A stretch of 64,000 nucleotides of DNA. Origin: Bicyclus anynana. Taxonomy: Eukaryota > Arthropoda > Insecta > Lepidoptera > Nymphalidae. The notes beneath the pieces are model-generated. The model saw nothing but the letters and a program-made list of their open reading frames with translations. It was not told where the DNA came from and searched no databases. Shown piece after piece: positions 11,577 through 24,470 of this stretch. Made by a program: the position numbers and the translations under genes. The DNA is taken from NCBI RefSeq assembly GCF_947172395.1, contig NC_069084.1, positions 6,759,107 through 6,823,106 on the forward strand. The letters are read 5' to 3'. Each line of letters opens with the position of its first letter. The stretch's first letter is position 1.

Positions 11577-11755
11577 TAAGGGCCTGCCTCGCTAGATGTT
11601 ACCCTTCTGTCAAAATATAAGATCAATGATCTAACGCGTTTATATTTTAATAGTTTATTTTATAATAGTTTACGTCGTGTAAAGAGCTCCCTAAAAATCC
11701 AGCATAGTTGAATGGCATAAAAAACGGTCAACAACTTCAAATTAAAATAGATGTA
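11577..11755. mobile_element. fragment of the hAT-like MITE
   Basis: GCCTGCCTCGCTAGATGTTA, TGTCAAAATATAAGATCAATGATCTAACGCG and TAAAGAGCTCCCTAAAAAT align with 23690-23870 in opposite orientation. One end is missing. Confidence 0.6.
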
Positions 11756-12492
11756 GTTACGTTTTATTACTAAGAAACTCTAATTTCATATATTTATACC
11801 AAATGTATAATAAAAAATCGCCAAATAATCGATTCTTCAGTCGGAATAGCAAAACATTGATCAAGTAATCAAATATTCTGTGTAATGATTCTAAGCAATG
11901 TGTTTGTTAGTGTGTGTAAAAATTACGCTAATTACGAATCAAATTTATAATTGTGTGTAGTGTAAGGGTACAATATATATATATTTATTGGTGTTAAGTA
12001 TTTTCGATGTTTTTGTTTCGAGTTTACCTCGTTCCCCTTCAAAAAACAACAGACAATTTTGTTGATACAAGTCCTTATGTAATTATTCTGAGTTGGGAAG
12101 TGATGTTAACGACATTTTTCTATTTCTCATTTTGCAATACGAAGTCGAAGTTACATTTCAGTTTCCATTATAGTTCGGAAAAGAAATAATTAAGTTATAA
12201 TTAATACTGAACATTTTTGTTATCAAATAAAGTGCAAATGACGTAACATTCACTTATTTGTGAGGATTCAGTTTGGTTTTAGTTAAGTACTACATAATAT
12301 ATATCATCGGATGTAGATAGATATCGGAGATATAGAGCCCAACAACCACCTCCAGGGCTCAAAGACAGCCTCACCTGTAAGCGGTGCCCCTGCTAGTCAA
12401 CGAGCGAGGCTCTGTCTAACGAGCCTTGAGGTTTCTCTGAAATTTGAAGTAGAGGCCCATCTGAGATACATGTCTGCCGAGGCATGCATAAA

Positions 12493-12860
12493 GATCTGTT
12501 TATATCTACAGACATAGTGCGTCACAGACAAATAGCGTGGCAGACACCCACAGAAACCGTCTATTCACACTGCCCAATAGGTAGCTAGGAGCCACGTAGA
12601 GTCGTTTTCTTGAAAGAAGTCCCCCAGACGCGGCACTAATGTCTTAATGGCGCTCATTGTCATTTGGTATTGGCGATCTTATTGTGGCGATTTGTGTTAG
12701 GCGCTGTCAATTTTAGTTCAGGTTTCATGAAAAGGACTCTACAGACATGGACCGCGCAGTTAAAATATTCCTTCCTATAAACACTGTATAGAAGAATATT
12801 ATTTTGTCTGTTACGGCACGTGTCTGGCACGCTAAATGTCTGTAGATATAAAAGGACCTT
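12493..12860. repeat. imperfect foldback element
   Basis: TTTATATCTACAGACATAGTGCGT at 12497 pairs with ACGCTAAATGTCTGTAGATATAAAA near 12833; inner GTAGAGTCGTTTTCTTGAAA pairs with TTTCATGAAAAGGACTCTAC. Confidence 0.5.
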
Positions 12861-13594
12861 TAGAGATGTTGATGGCTGGACCAATATTGATCAACGGTGG
12901 CCTCGAAGAGGACCACGGCTTGCTGTCAGGTGGCAACCGAGCATACAACTAATTTTATACCAATCATGAGGCAAAGCTATACGAATACCAACATTCGATT
13001 GATTGAAAAAGCATACCCCGTGTCACGGGAATTTGCAAAGTGAAAGAAGAAGATTGATGATGAGAAGATGTTTTGTATATCGTTCAGTTAATAGTCAAAT
13101 ATGATCTGTCAAAATATAATTGCATCCTTAATCGTGAGGTCAAATACTCAACCAGGATAACATTAAATCACTTCTAAAATGTCACTAAACTGTTTTTTCA
13201 GTGGGTTAAGTACAATCCTGTGTAATAAAATCAAAAGCAATCCTGAGTTGCCAACTTCTATTAACTTTAATAAGAAATGTTAGAAATAATCCATTAGTCT
13301 GTAGATGTGGTTCCGACCAATCTCAAGGATTTCTATTTTCATCTTGTCGTATTGTAAAAGTTGTGGCATTTATTAATGTTAGGCGGAGTGAAGGGCGTAG
13401 GAATAAAAAAAAAACTTCTAATATTTTAGGGTAGTTTCTTCATCCTTTTGGGTCGAGACTTTATCTTAATTAATATCCGGATGAGAATTTTTGAACAACA
13501 ATCGTTCCTGTCCCGGATTCCGATTTTACTTTATACACGCTTATATTAGGTTCTCTTGTAACTATGAATGTAAGAAAATCAAATCTTGGAATCT

Positions 13595-13800
13595 TAATTT
13601 GACCCACTTTCCGGTATTCGCTTAGGATAAAATTTTGCACACGCTCTGAGTTCTGATGACAATATATGACTAGTTAAGAAATGTTTTTACAAATTTAAAT
13701 GGCCTCCCCAAGATGGCGAACTGGCTGTTTTAAATACACCCCCATGATATGGATATCAAATGAAAGGGTTTGCTGTCAGAAATACGAAGAAAAAAGTCAC
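13595..13800 (+). repeat. dispersed repeat, inverted partner at 49235-49440
   Basis: CACTTTCCGGT..TCG, AAATTTTGCACACGCTCTGAG, AAGATGGCG and CATGATATGGATATCAAATGAAAGGGTTTGCTGTCAGAAATACGAA are shared with the reverse of 49235-49440. Confidence 0.65.
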
Positions 13801-14597
13801 GTGATTTTAATATTAGTAATTTTTTAACTTTAAAAATTAAAAAGCGTGTATTTTAGTTTTTTAAATAACTTTTAAACTTATTTTCACGTGGTTTTGAAAT
13901 AAATATATAATAATCATGTCAACAATCTATTTAATATATACCTACTAGCGACGCGCGTAACTTAATCTTCGACAGATTCAATGTAAATTAGTTTTCTGTG
14001 CATGTTTGTATCTTGAAGGAATAAGGCAGATTGATTTTTCCTATAAATCCAACAATTTCCGTCATATTGGATAGAAGCAGGTGTTACTTTGCGGAAGTTC
14101 ATTATATAATTTCCGTCATGTTAAACACAAAACCTTCTTAAATTATATATAAAACTTCCTACCGTGAACAGACAGACAGATATATGCGCGATGTGCATAC
14201 CTATAGACTGTTTTATTAATATATATTTAATTTCTAATTAACTATTTTATTTTGTTTGACAATATTAAGCAAACCACACTTTCGATATAAAAGCACTGTA
14301 TAGTTTGGAAAATAATAAAACTCAGAAAGCTTCGAATTTTACGAACAACATTTCACTGATATGGTCTATAAAATTACTTATCTCAGAATAAATTAAGTAG
14401 TAATTTCCGATTTGCGTAAATTTGCTAACTTTTGCCTATAAAGCCGATAACGGGGTCTAAACCTATAACTTTATACCCGTCATAAATTCTTCAGGATAAT
14501 AAATGTGATATTTTGTTGCAAGCGAATGTCTACGTTCCACCAACCGAGTTTTTATATTATTTATTAAAGAAAACTAGTATTATGCATAATTTTAGGA

Positions 14598-14826
14598 TGG
14601 CATTCGAGCCGTCCATATTTCTTGGTGTGTAATTCTTTATGGGCTACTTGTGAAAGGCGGGGAAAAGACTTGAGTGGAAAAGGGGGGGGTTGGTTAACTA
14701 TCAAAGACGTCCTTAACCCTACACACAACGTTCACAAGTGCGTGTCTCCAATCAAAGTCATTCTCTGCCATTCTAGGGTCTTACATTGGTTACAGTTTGA
14801 TTTGTTAATTAAGTTGTCCTGACAAA
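14598..14826 (+). repeat. dispersed repeat, inverted partner at 21413-21645
   Basis: GCATTCGAGCCGTCC...GTGGAAAAGGGG...CCTACACACA.CGTTCAC...TGACTTTGATT...CAGTTTGATTTGTTAATT matches the reverse strand of 21413-21645 along its length. Confidence 0.65.
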
Positions 14827-15627
14827 TGTTTCTTATTGTTTGAAAACCATTTCTGAACTAGCTAAAAGTACGTAGCATTTTTGAGATGCGATTTTTTTCG
14901 TTTTATGCATACAAAATAAATCCTTTTGAGCTACTCGTATGTATTGCAATTTCAATATAATCCTGTGCCCATTAATGCACTAAAGCTTACTTAGAAGGTA
15001 TTAACCGTGTCACGGCTTCGTGATTATATTGTCAGTTTGGTATTTGATAGCATTAATAATTCAATTTTGTGATTTCGTACTGCTTGTTTACTAAATAAAT
15101 GTTTTAATGATAAAACTAACATTATTAAGTTTATAAAGTTCACAAAAATAATTTAAATGTCATATAATCATAGGTTTTCTTCATGTAAAAATATTTTTAC
15201 TAATAATAATACACACTATTTTATGTAAGTTTATGGTAAACGTTACAGTTTTATGAAATAACTAGCTCTTGGTCCAAACTTTGCTCTCGAGCGATAATAT
15301 TATTATGATACTCGTAATTCAATCTATAACTATCGCTTTTTTTTTGTGAATATTATATGGTGAACTCTCAAATATGAAAATGTTCATTATGCTCTTAGCA
15401 GACGCCTGCGGTATCCCCCGCTGGTTTCCATTTACTTGGGAATACGAAGATAAAGTACGTTACTCGCTGAAAATATAGTTTTCCATTGGTGAATGAATTT
15501 TTAAATCAGTTCAGTGGTGTACGCGCGAAACTGAAAGCGTTATAAACAAACTTACAGTCGCATTTATAATAATAGTTAGCATGTAATCGGTCAATATATT
15601 CTCGTATATATAGCAATAGATGGGGAT

Positions 15628-16150
15628 GTGATGACGAAGTTAACAAATATCTGGAAAAATCGAAGCATCACAAATAGAACTAAAACACGCCTGGCCCAGG
15701 TACTTACTTTTCCGATTTTCCTTTATGGTGTAGAGACGTGGACTATTCACGCCAGAGAAAGACAAATAATTGATGCGTTCGAGATGTGGTGATGGAGTGT
15801 TACGTATACCGTGGACTGCCAATCGTACAAATGTATCAACTCTTTCACAGCTTCAAATTACGAGTAAAACACGTCTCCCAACCGTCTACAGCGCATCCAC
15901 AGTTAGTTTGCACATATCACACGCTGTGGCAAGGACAACTTGGAAAAAAATATTGTGGTGGGAAATCTTGAAGGCAAACGGCCACGAGGTAAATCTCCAA
16001 CCGGATCTTCTCAAGGAAACAGGAGCCCGCACCTTTTACAGTGTCGTACAAATGTTCTCGATTGAGTAGCATTGTATACCGAAAGATGACTCGCCAAGGT
16101 GGTCACGATCCTCAGTCAAGAGGGATCGACTGGAAAGAGAGAGAGAGTAA
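15628..16150 (+). mobile_element. degenerate LINE, RT C-terminal fragment
   Basis: Broken frames read KLTSIWKNRSITNRTKTRL, FPIFLYGVETWTIHARERQ, IDAFEMWW and IVVGNLEGKRPRGKSPTG, the usual C-terminal landmarks of arthropod endonuclease/RT elements. Stops and frameshifts throughout. A run of GA follows at 16137. Confidence 0.75.
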
Positions 16151-17713
16151 TCGGTCAACGTGAAGGAGTATATTTAATTAATAAAAAAATACAGCTTTAC
16201 GGGATGTAACGGGTGGGTTACTGTAGTAGTGTTATTATCAAACTTCTTATATTCTTTTTCTATATTAGCACACATTGTATAGTAGTCAGATAACAAGCAA
16301 CCCTATAAATTGAACAATATTGATCTTCCCATGCGTCTCGCGGGAATCTTAGATATTTCCTCACAGCGCCGAGCGATGACGTGGATAAATTGTAACACGC
16401 AGTTTGACGCTGAATTTATATTAAAGTCTTAGAATTCAACTCCTTTTTGGAACGAAATTCTTATTTTTTTAATATAAAGTTATCTGAAATTATCACGTAC
16501 CGCAAAAAGCGTCACAAAGTATATCAGGATGAAAGAGAGTATTGATTTATTTACTCACTACTGGTTTTTAAACAATGGCCTTTTGTACTATCATTCTCCA
16601 GTTTTAAAGTATCATTTACATGAACAGTCAGGAGGTTAAAATATTCATTTACTCGAACTAAACTTAGTTTTACTTATCAGTAAAACTGCAAGTATATTCG
16701 TTCCGTAGATTTAGAATTCTAGAGAATAGTTTGAACATACAGAGGAAAAATAATCAAAGTTTTTTTAGTAGCACCAACAATTTTTTTTACAATTATATTT
16801 GAAGTGCTCAATGTTTACTATTTTATTGTAGTATCAAAAGAATATTAATAACTTTGAACTGAATCCTTCAATGACACTGACAAGAATAAATACCCCAAAT
16901 AGTTGTTTTGAGGTATACAAATAAGGAGGCTTTATTTTTATTTATTCAGATATATATCATACTCGTATTATTTTTTTATACACATTGAATCGCACACTAC
17001 GATTGCGTACTTAAATCTAGATAAGTTTATAAAATGATGTTAAACAAAAATGGATAAACCCTGGCTTAGTTTGTTGTGGGCTCATTTGGAAATCTCGTAA
17101 CTAAAATTTTAAGTTTTAGACTAATTAATATCAACATGTTATCTTATAATTGTTTTTATCTGACATTTTGAATGAGCTCGTAAACTAAGACAAATTAAAA
17201 TTCATTTAATTTATAACTTGGATCTTTAATATTGTCTGTTAAATATTTATTAAATATATACAAATCCGGTAGTGAATTACAAAATATTATTAAAGTTAAT
17301 ATCGAATGCGCTAGCGGCAACGCAAATCCACGAAGCTGGTTTCGTGGGAAATTATGTGATCCAGTGAGCGGGTTTCAGCGCATGACGTCGACTGATATTA
17401 GTGCAAATCGTGTCGAATCTGCCGAATTTATTTGGTTATACGGCATAATTTAATAAATCTGTTTTATCTTCTCGTTTAGAAAATTGTTTGCCGATCATAA
17501 TTCTTTTACTTCGTCCAATTTTTTTCCTGTTCTTCGAGAATAATATTTTATGCTGCAGACAGGATATTTTCAGGTGTTTAAGAATGAGACTTTTTAATTA
17601 AAGTACCTACTCGTTTATAAGTATACCTAACATCTCAACTATTTATTCATAACCACACCAACCAAACAGCCATACCACAAGTGTGTGTAATAATGTCAAA
17701 TTTGGTTTTAAAT
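16151..17713. other. no gene seen
   Basis: AT-rich, no recognisable repeat end, no coding frame above background. Confidence 0.5.
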
Positions 17714-18030
17714 ATACAGGATGCTCGGAAGTATTTCCCATAACTTCAAGGTGTTGACCAGTCCACTTAAAGGAGCAAAAAATAAAAATTTATTATGTTT
17801 TCATACAAAGTAATTCAAATAATTCCGACTATTTATGTAACACACGCCTATAACTATCCTTGTATTTTAAAATACGTAAAACTTGGTTATGTCATAATTA
17901 TAAAGATAAGGGACACATTTTAAGATCTATTTACAAAAGCAATATTATTACCCCAAAAATATTAATTTTAGAATACTTACGGCAAAGAATATAACCCCAG
18001 AGTTATGGGAAATACTCAGCTTCCTGTACA
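17714..18030. mobile_element. MITE-like element
   Basis: TACAGGATGCTCGGAAGTATTTCCCATAACT at the left, reverse of TACAGGAAGCTGAGTATTTCCCATAACT at the right. Confidence 0.55.
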
Positions 18031-19188
18031 GGGAAAAAGTTAATTAAGTCAAGTAACGATCTACGATTACAGAAAAGAGTCAATAAAGTCAAGTAACAAT
18101 CTTCGTAAGTTGGAATACTAAATATTATTTTGAAGAATTAAATAAAATAATAATATCTATTTATTAGTTATGTGAAATTGACACATTGCGCAAGTATGAA
18201 AAAAAACATGATCACAGAAAGAAAAAATATTATGATCGAAACGTGACAGATTGAAATTCCTTAAGAGCATACAGAAATTTTATTTTTGGGAACAGGGGAC
18301 AACATACAAATGCCAGCTAGTAACGACGAATTTTGCACATCGAAGCTTATTCAAAATTTGAATCTATAAGAGAAGCAATTGATAAAGCAATTGACTTATT
18401 ATTGAATTCGATAAAATACAGCTGATGAAATGTAATGTAATAACATTTACGTGTTGTGAATTAGGTATATTTTAAATAACTACCTGACGCTTGAAAACAT
18501 TAGTAAAATTAATGGTGGTTAGCCAATGAACAAACGCTAAAATTTAAATGCAAATTTCAGTAATTTTTCAGTATGATATCTCGTCATAAATACTACAGGC
18601 GTAATGGAGTCTACCTTATAGATGCAAAAAAGCACTCTACCTTCCTTAATTCGAATCTAAATTGGAGAAAGATTTTTTTATTTTGTACAATTTGTATTTC
18701 TTATTAATTCTATCCTAATTAAAAACCCTGTGCACGCCACTGAATGCCAGGTAAAGATAACATATTGTACCAGTTGTTTCACTTTGTCCAATTCTAATCC
18801 CATAAAAGCCTGTAGTTCATCGCCATGTTTTTTCTTATTATGAAAACCGCATTGCTACATATTGATCGGCTTAGGAGTCAAGTTAAAAAAGAAACAATTT
18901 AAAATGAGAAAAAAAAATACATAGTTTAGTCACAGAATACATATATTTATTTAGTTGTAAATCTGTTCAACTTATAAACATAATGATTATTATAAACACG
19001 TGTATCGAGATGCTCTTTTTGTGTCAATAAAATTTGACCAGTGTGTTTTGTCCCTTCATGTAATATTATGTCATCACTTTGAGGGATTATTTTAATAGAA
19101 TGTCCGGAATCGATGTCAATTTATTATCGTGTATTTCAAAATGTTGACGCAGTAAAACACCAAGATTATTAAAACATGATGTATAATA
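18031..19188. other. no gene seen
   Basis: AT-rich single-copy-looking DNA. Confidence 0.45.
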
Positions 19189-19371
19189 CTAGCAAACTCC
19201 CAGAACTTCGTTCCGGGAAATTATGTTTTTCACAAATACCGCGGCGGGAACCATGGTTTTATCTGCGATAAAAATATATTTTCAACTTTAAGTTTATCTG
19301 TATATAAAATCGGTTCAGCGGTTTAACCGTGGTAACAGACAGAGACTTCGCATTTATTGACTACTAGCTGA
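19189..19371 (-). mobile_element. Helitron, diverged
   Basis: CTAG at 19189, GGAACGAAGTTCTGGGAG hairpin region; adjoins the copy at 19372-19567. Confidence 0.5.
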
Positions 19372-19567
19372 CTAGCTGATGCCGCGCGGTTTCACCCGCG
19401 TGGTTCCTGTTCCCGTGGGAATACCGGAATAATATATAGCCTATAGCCTTCCTCGATAAATGGACTATCTAAAACTGAAAGAATTTTTCAAATCGGACCA
19501 GTAGTTCCTGAGATTAGCGCGTTCAATCAAACAAACAAACTCTTCAGCTTTATTATATTAGTATAGA
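19372..19567 (-). mobile_element. short non-autonomous Helitron
   Basis: 196 bp on the minus strand, TCTATACTAATATAATAAAG to GCGGTTTCACCCGCGT-type hairpin (reverse) and CAGCTAG; A/T flanks on that strand. Same subfamily as the 5' modules of the 3.3 kb elements. Confidence 0.8.
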
Positions 19568-20746
19568 TATAGATAAAAAAATCCGGCCAAGTGAGTGTCC
19601 AAAAATAAAAAAGATTAAAAAAAATACTGTCAGAGACAGACAAATGGATACACGAGGGATCCTACAAATGTTCCGTTTTTGTAGTTTTTGTAAAAGAATT
19701 TAAACTAAAAATATAGTAATTTTAAAATTGTTTAAACAAACTCGATAAACTATTTAATGTTTTCACTTTATTTGCACCACATTCAATTTATTTAAACAAA
19801 ATATTCAGGATTATTTTATCTATTTACATACTACGAGTAAATCCCAAAGCTAGGTTTGAAAATTTATTCGACGGTAACCTACATTCCCAAAACATAAATC
19901 TAGGATTTTTGGCCTCAGGAGATTCAAGCTAATTAGTGAAACCTAACCACTGCGAAATATCTCTTGAATAAAAGTAGAAAAAAGACAACCCAGCAAATAA
20001 TTCACAAAAAGTATAGAAAAGTCATTTTGGGATGCTTATTGTCTACTCTATTATTTTAATAAGACTTAAATCCAAAAACATTTGTTGCTTGATTAAATAA
20101 GAATTTTGTTTCTTACAAGCCAACGCCTCGCAGTTTCACCCGCGAGAGTGTCAAGTAAGCAGAACAAACTATTTTTATCCTAAAAGAACATAAAATATTA
20201 AATGAATGTATGAAAACCTAAAATAAAAAAAAAACCCGCTTTTTTTTAAATCAATTGTTTATAATGTCGCGTTCGTTTATGGCGTTTTTAAAGCAATTTA
20301 AGGAATTGTTTTGTTTCATGCTTCTCTGTCTACGATTTAATGTTACTTTTTAACTTGTGTCATATTGACCGTTTACAATATTACATGACATTGACAGCTT
20401 ACACCGGATATGAATTCAATTCCACTTATTTTACTCTATTGTCTATGTTTAATTTGTAGACAAAGGAGTGAATCAAAATAAAATTTACTTGTGCGGATTC
20501 CAAAAATTCTGAAAATTATTTTCTAAACAGCGATTTGTATCTTCTATCTATAAAAATTCTTCTATCTTTATTATGAAGTATAGGAGTACAGATTTCAAAA
20601 TCAAGTTAGCCATTGAATACAATCTCACTGATATTAACTGACGGAAGCGGGGTTACATGAAAGTTCCCACCGGAGATATTCTACAAAGACTAACTGGACC
20701 GCCTTCCAACACGAGCTGTGCTATCTCTCGAGTGTTCCATTTGCAT
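19568..20746. other. no gene seen
   Basis: AT-rich; fragments such as CAACGCCTCGCAGTTTCACCCGCGAGAG (20122) resemble Helitron ends. Confidence 0.45.
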
Positions 20747-20950
20747 ATAAGTACTTCTCAGAATACAGAAAACAAGAGAAGCCACATTCAGCCATCATTA
20801 TAAAGCACGCATTGTGTCCAAAAATTGTACCTGTATAACACGTAAACACGGCTTATACAGAATGACGAATCGATGTTCGTAAAATTACACCAAAAAAGAG
20901 GAATTTCAACGGCTTTCATTCCTGGAACACACACCTTCTTCACACCTGAT

Positions 20951-21273
20951 GACGGCCTCCGTGGTGCAGTGGTATGCGCGGTGGATTTACAAGACGGAGG
21001 TCCTGGGTTCGATCCCCGGCTGGGCAGATTGAGATTTTCTTAATTTGTCCAAGTCTGGCTGGTGGGAGGCTTCGGCCGTGGATAGTTACCACCCTACCGG
21101 CAAAGACGTACCGCCAAGCAATTTAGCGATCCGGTGCGATGCCGTGTAGAAACCGAAAGGGGTGTGGATTTTCATCCTCCTCCTAACGAGTTAGGTTAGT
21201 TATCTTAGACTGCATCATTACTTACCATCAGGTGAGATTGTAGTCAAGGGATAACTTGTAAAGAATAAAAAAA
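20951..21273 (+). mobile_element. tRNA-derived SINE (family B), full length
   Basis: GGCCTCCGTGGTGCAGTGGTATGCGC head with A-box, GGTTCGATCCCC B-box, TACCACCCTACCGGCAAAGACGTACCGCC body, ATCATTACTTACCATCAGGTGA and an A10 tail. Sits between inverted 20 bp sequences (20747-20769 and 21286-21309). Confidence 0.85.
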
Positions 21274-21412
21274 AAACGAGTGTACTGTATTCTGAGAAGT
21301 ACTTATACAATTACGCCAATAGTTAGAACACTGCAATAACACTATATTATAGGACTCTAAGGTGATTACAAAATTAAGATAACTAATGTCGAACAAAGGT
21401 TATGATTCACAA

Positions 21413-21645
21413 CACTTGTCAGGACAACTCAATTAACAAATCAAACTGTAACCAAAATAAGAGCCTAGAATGGCAGAGAATGACCTTGAGTGGAGTCACG
21501 TACTTGTGAACGATGTGTGTAGGGTTAAAGGTACCTTTGGCTGTATACAAACACTCCCCTTTTCCACTCAAGTCACTCTCCCCGCCTATCCTAAGTAACC
21601 CATTAAGATTTACACAACAAGAGATGTGGACGGCTCGAACACCAC
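21413..21645 (-). repeat. dispersed repeat, inverted partner of 14598-14826
   Basis: Same unit, reverse orientation; diverged by substitutions and small indels. Confidence 0.65.
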
Positions 21646-22040
21646 GAACACACTGAAGCCAACACGAGATCGGGCGACGTCATATCTGTCACAGACTACT
21701 ATTTCCTTCACTATTTATTAACAACATGTAAATTTAAAAGCGACTATCGCGGCGATAACAACTATGAAATCATCACTTTTACACGGTTTTATATTCGTGA
21801 CCGCAGCATATGTGAAACGACCATTACTTGTTTGCAACTGACTTTATTGTTTCAAACCTACCCACAATACGTGAATCAAAAGTAACTTTATATCGGTTTC
21901 TGCTCGGCATTATACCGGAATGCTATACTAAATGGATTGGTGGTACGTGCCAGCAAGTAGTGCCAGCAAAATTGTAGTGTTTGCTTGTGATTTCAAAATA
22001 ACTATGTTTTCACAAGTTCTTCTAAACAAGCTTTTTTAAA

Positions 22041-22230
22041 AATTTGTGTCTATCTGTTTGTCCGGGCTAATCTCTAGAACAGCTGAACGGATTGTAACGG
22101 GAGTTTCACTGGTAGATAGCGGAGGTTATTCAGCAACATAATAAGCTAAATATTATCCCGAAAAAATCCATGATTCCGCGGGATTCGTGAAAAACTGAAT
22201 TTCACGTGGATGAAATGGGGCGTCCGCTAG
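22041..22230 (+). mobile_element. Helitron, diverged
   Basis: GGGCTAATCTCTAGAACAGCTGAACGG module and TTCACGTGGATGAAATGGGGCGTCCGCTAG end. Confidence 0.6.
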
Positions 22231-22261
22231 TATATTGAATATATTAAATTATTATAAAGCA

Positions 22262-22453
22262 CCTCTAAAACTCACGTGATACAAGATCGAAGTATGCCCG
22301 ACTAGTTTCGAACCCATACGGGGCCCTTAGTCTTGAACTGGTACTTGCAACGCGGCATGATCCAAGCTAACTTATGACTAAGGGCCCCGTATGGGTTCGA
22401 AACAATTCGGGCATACGCCAACTTCGTGTCACGTAAGTTTTACCTGTATTTTA
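22262..22453. mobile_element. short copy of the 6783-7196 MITE
   Basis: CTAAAACTCACGTGATACAAGATCGAAGTATGCCCGACTAGTTTCGAACCCATACGGGGCCC, small centre, reverse end. Confidence 0.65.
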
Positions 22454-22471
22454 CATTAAATTAATTTTTCC

Positions 22472-22838
22472 ACGCGGACGCCCGCAACTTCGTGAGCGTG
22501 GAATTTAGATTTTCACAAATCCCTCGGGAACCATAAATTTTTCCAGGATAAAAAGTAGCTTATGTGTCAATTCAGGCTATAATATATCTTAATCCAAAAT
22601 TTCAGCTAATTCAGTTCAGTAGTCGAGGCGTGAAAGAGAACCAAACATTCATATCTTCAAAATCAGTAGTTTCGCAAATGGGAAACCATGGATTTTTTCG
22701 GAATAAAAAGTAGTTTATGTGTTAATCCAGATTAAAAATCTATTTTCATTCAAAATTTTAGCCAAATAGCTTCAGCAGTAGCGGCATTAAAGAGTAAAAA
22801 ACATCCATGCAAACTTTCGCGTTTATAGTATTACTTGG
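22472..22838 (-). mobile_element. Helitron-derived modules
   Basis: Two consecutive reverse modules (22560s and 22700s) with a 5' end near 22838; 3' CTAG not seen. Confidence 0.5.
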
Positions 22839-23577
22839 ATGTTCGTAATCTAAAACGAATATCAAAATAACACCGCCAGTCAGAAGCGAATTTATTCACC
22901 CTCTATTATTCACACAAAATCATCGCATATGACGCGCTTTCAGATTATACTCAACCCTCATAAGTTGGGAACAAAAAATGTATTCGCGTAGGTGAGCAGT
23001 TTTTAAATCGACAAAATTATTACGAATATCCAAAGGGGATTCGAAGTATTTTTTGTAACCAATTTCCAAATCGTAAATTATGAAACAGTTGCGTTGCATA
23101 AAAGGTGCATAAAAGGGGATTTTTTCATTTATAAAATTTAATAAGTGAGTTTTATAATAGAGACACGAGAATTTTAAAGTCAAAAGCCAAGTTACGTGCC
23201 ATTTTATAGGCAATTTGACTAAGACGTTGTATAACTTGTTTTTCATTTTTCATTCTATATACCTTTACCGATAAGCCTCCCTTACTTGCAATAACCATTC
23301 CGTTATCACATTTAGAATTCAAGAATTACAATAAACTAACCAATATCGGTGCAATTTCACGCGGAGTAAAGATGTCGTTTTCGAAATGGCCGTGTTGGAA
23401 CTTTTTAGGGACTTAATAAGACCGTTTTTATAATGCCAATAGCGTTTGTATTTAACAATGATTATTAAAAATTGCATTTTTTTTTAATTTGTTCACGCTA
23501 AACAGCGTGACGTTTTTAATCATGGCAACACTGTACCAGCGCTCTATTGGACTTCCGCTCTTCGTCGACGCCATGAC

Positions 23578-23889
23578 CTCAGACCAATTATAGAAGGACC
23601 TGTATCGCACTCATAGTCACGAACAAAATTGTCTGTCATTTTCTGAGTAAAACGAGCTTAGATTTTGTATATATCTTATACTAAACTAGAAGTTTTTGCC
23701 CTTTTTTTCCACAATTCAACTACACAAAAAGGTATTTTTACGGAGCTCTTTAACCGACGAACACGATTACAACTATTTAACATCGATTCTATAGAGACAG
23801 TTTTTATAATCGCATTAGATCGTTGATCATATACTTTGACAGAAAAGTAACGTCTAGCGAGGCAGGTCCTATACAATAATTGGTCTGAG
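23578..23889. mobile_element. hAT-like MITE with 8 bp target-site duplication
   Basis: 312 bp, ends CTCAGACCAATTAT / ATAATTGGTCTGAG, flanked on both sides by GCCATGAC (23570-23577 and 23890-23897). Eight-base duplications fit the hAT superfamily. A diverged piece lies at 11577-11755. Confidence 0.75.
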
Positions 23890-24164
23890 GCCATGACAGT
23901 TCTTCGCTTCCGGTTCTCTGCTCTAACGCTAACCACACGTGTGTGACTATTTAATAATATAGCGCGTACAAAACAATCAGACAGTGTCTTAGGAAGTGCT
24001 TAGAGTGTGCAAAGTGCCGTGTACCTGAGTGGACAAACGAGTCGTCACATCAGCACGGCTATTCTCTAACGATGTATAATTCATCGCTATCTTTCTCATT
24101 CTATAGTATCGTGTTAAACAGAAAGAGATAGAGTAAATAGTAGTAAATTTGAAACTCGCACTTG

Positions 24165-24231
24165 CGTGTTATAAAAATATAGCCCAGCTACTCACCAAGC
24201 CTCAGGAGGAGGACGACCGCGGCCGGCACAG
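24165..24231 (+). promoter_or_regulatory. candidate promoter and short 5' exon
   Basis: TATAAAAATA (24170) is followed by a GC-rich segment (GAGGAGGACGACCGCGGCCGGCACAG) ending in a consensus donor CACAG|GTAAGT at 24231. No downstream acceptor or coding exon was recognised on this strand. Confidence 0.2.
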
Positions 24232-24470
24232 GTAAGTTTCAGGCTTTCATCACATTATCCGCCCCCTACTTTTATTGACGCTAGTCCGCCCCTTTAATTT
24301 CCCATACCAAAATTGGTAAGCTACTATTAAGTATTTTCTATTTTATGAAAAGTTAACCCTTCACTGCGATCTCACTTTATGTTAAGTGACGATGCAGTGT
24401 TAGATGGAAGCGGACTAACTTGGAAGAGGTACAAGTTTATTCTACCGATACTTCTGAAGGTTTCTACGCA

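Larger units (their letters stand above)
12861..15384. other. no gene seen; dispersed repeats
   Basis: Holds the repeats at 13595-13800 and 14598-14826; the remaining sequence is AT-rich with stops in all frames. Confidence 0.5.

Noticed and set aside
10973..11626. 217-codon minus-strand ORF
   Set aside because: Joins RTE 5' leader, a reverse-read SINE and a MITE fragment; a chance fusion.
22920..23246. 108-codon minus-strand ORF as a gene
   Set aside because: AT-rich Lys/Phe/Tyr composition, no domain, no splice or neighbour support.
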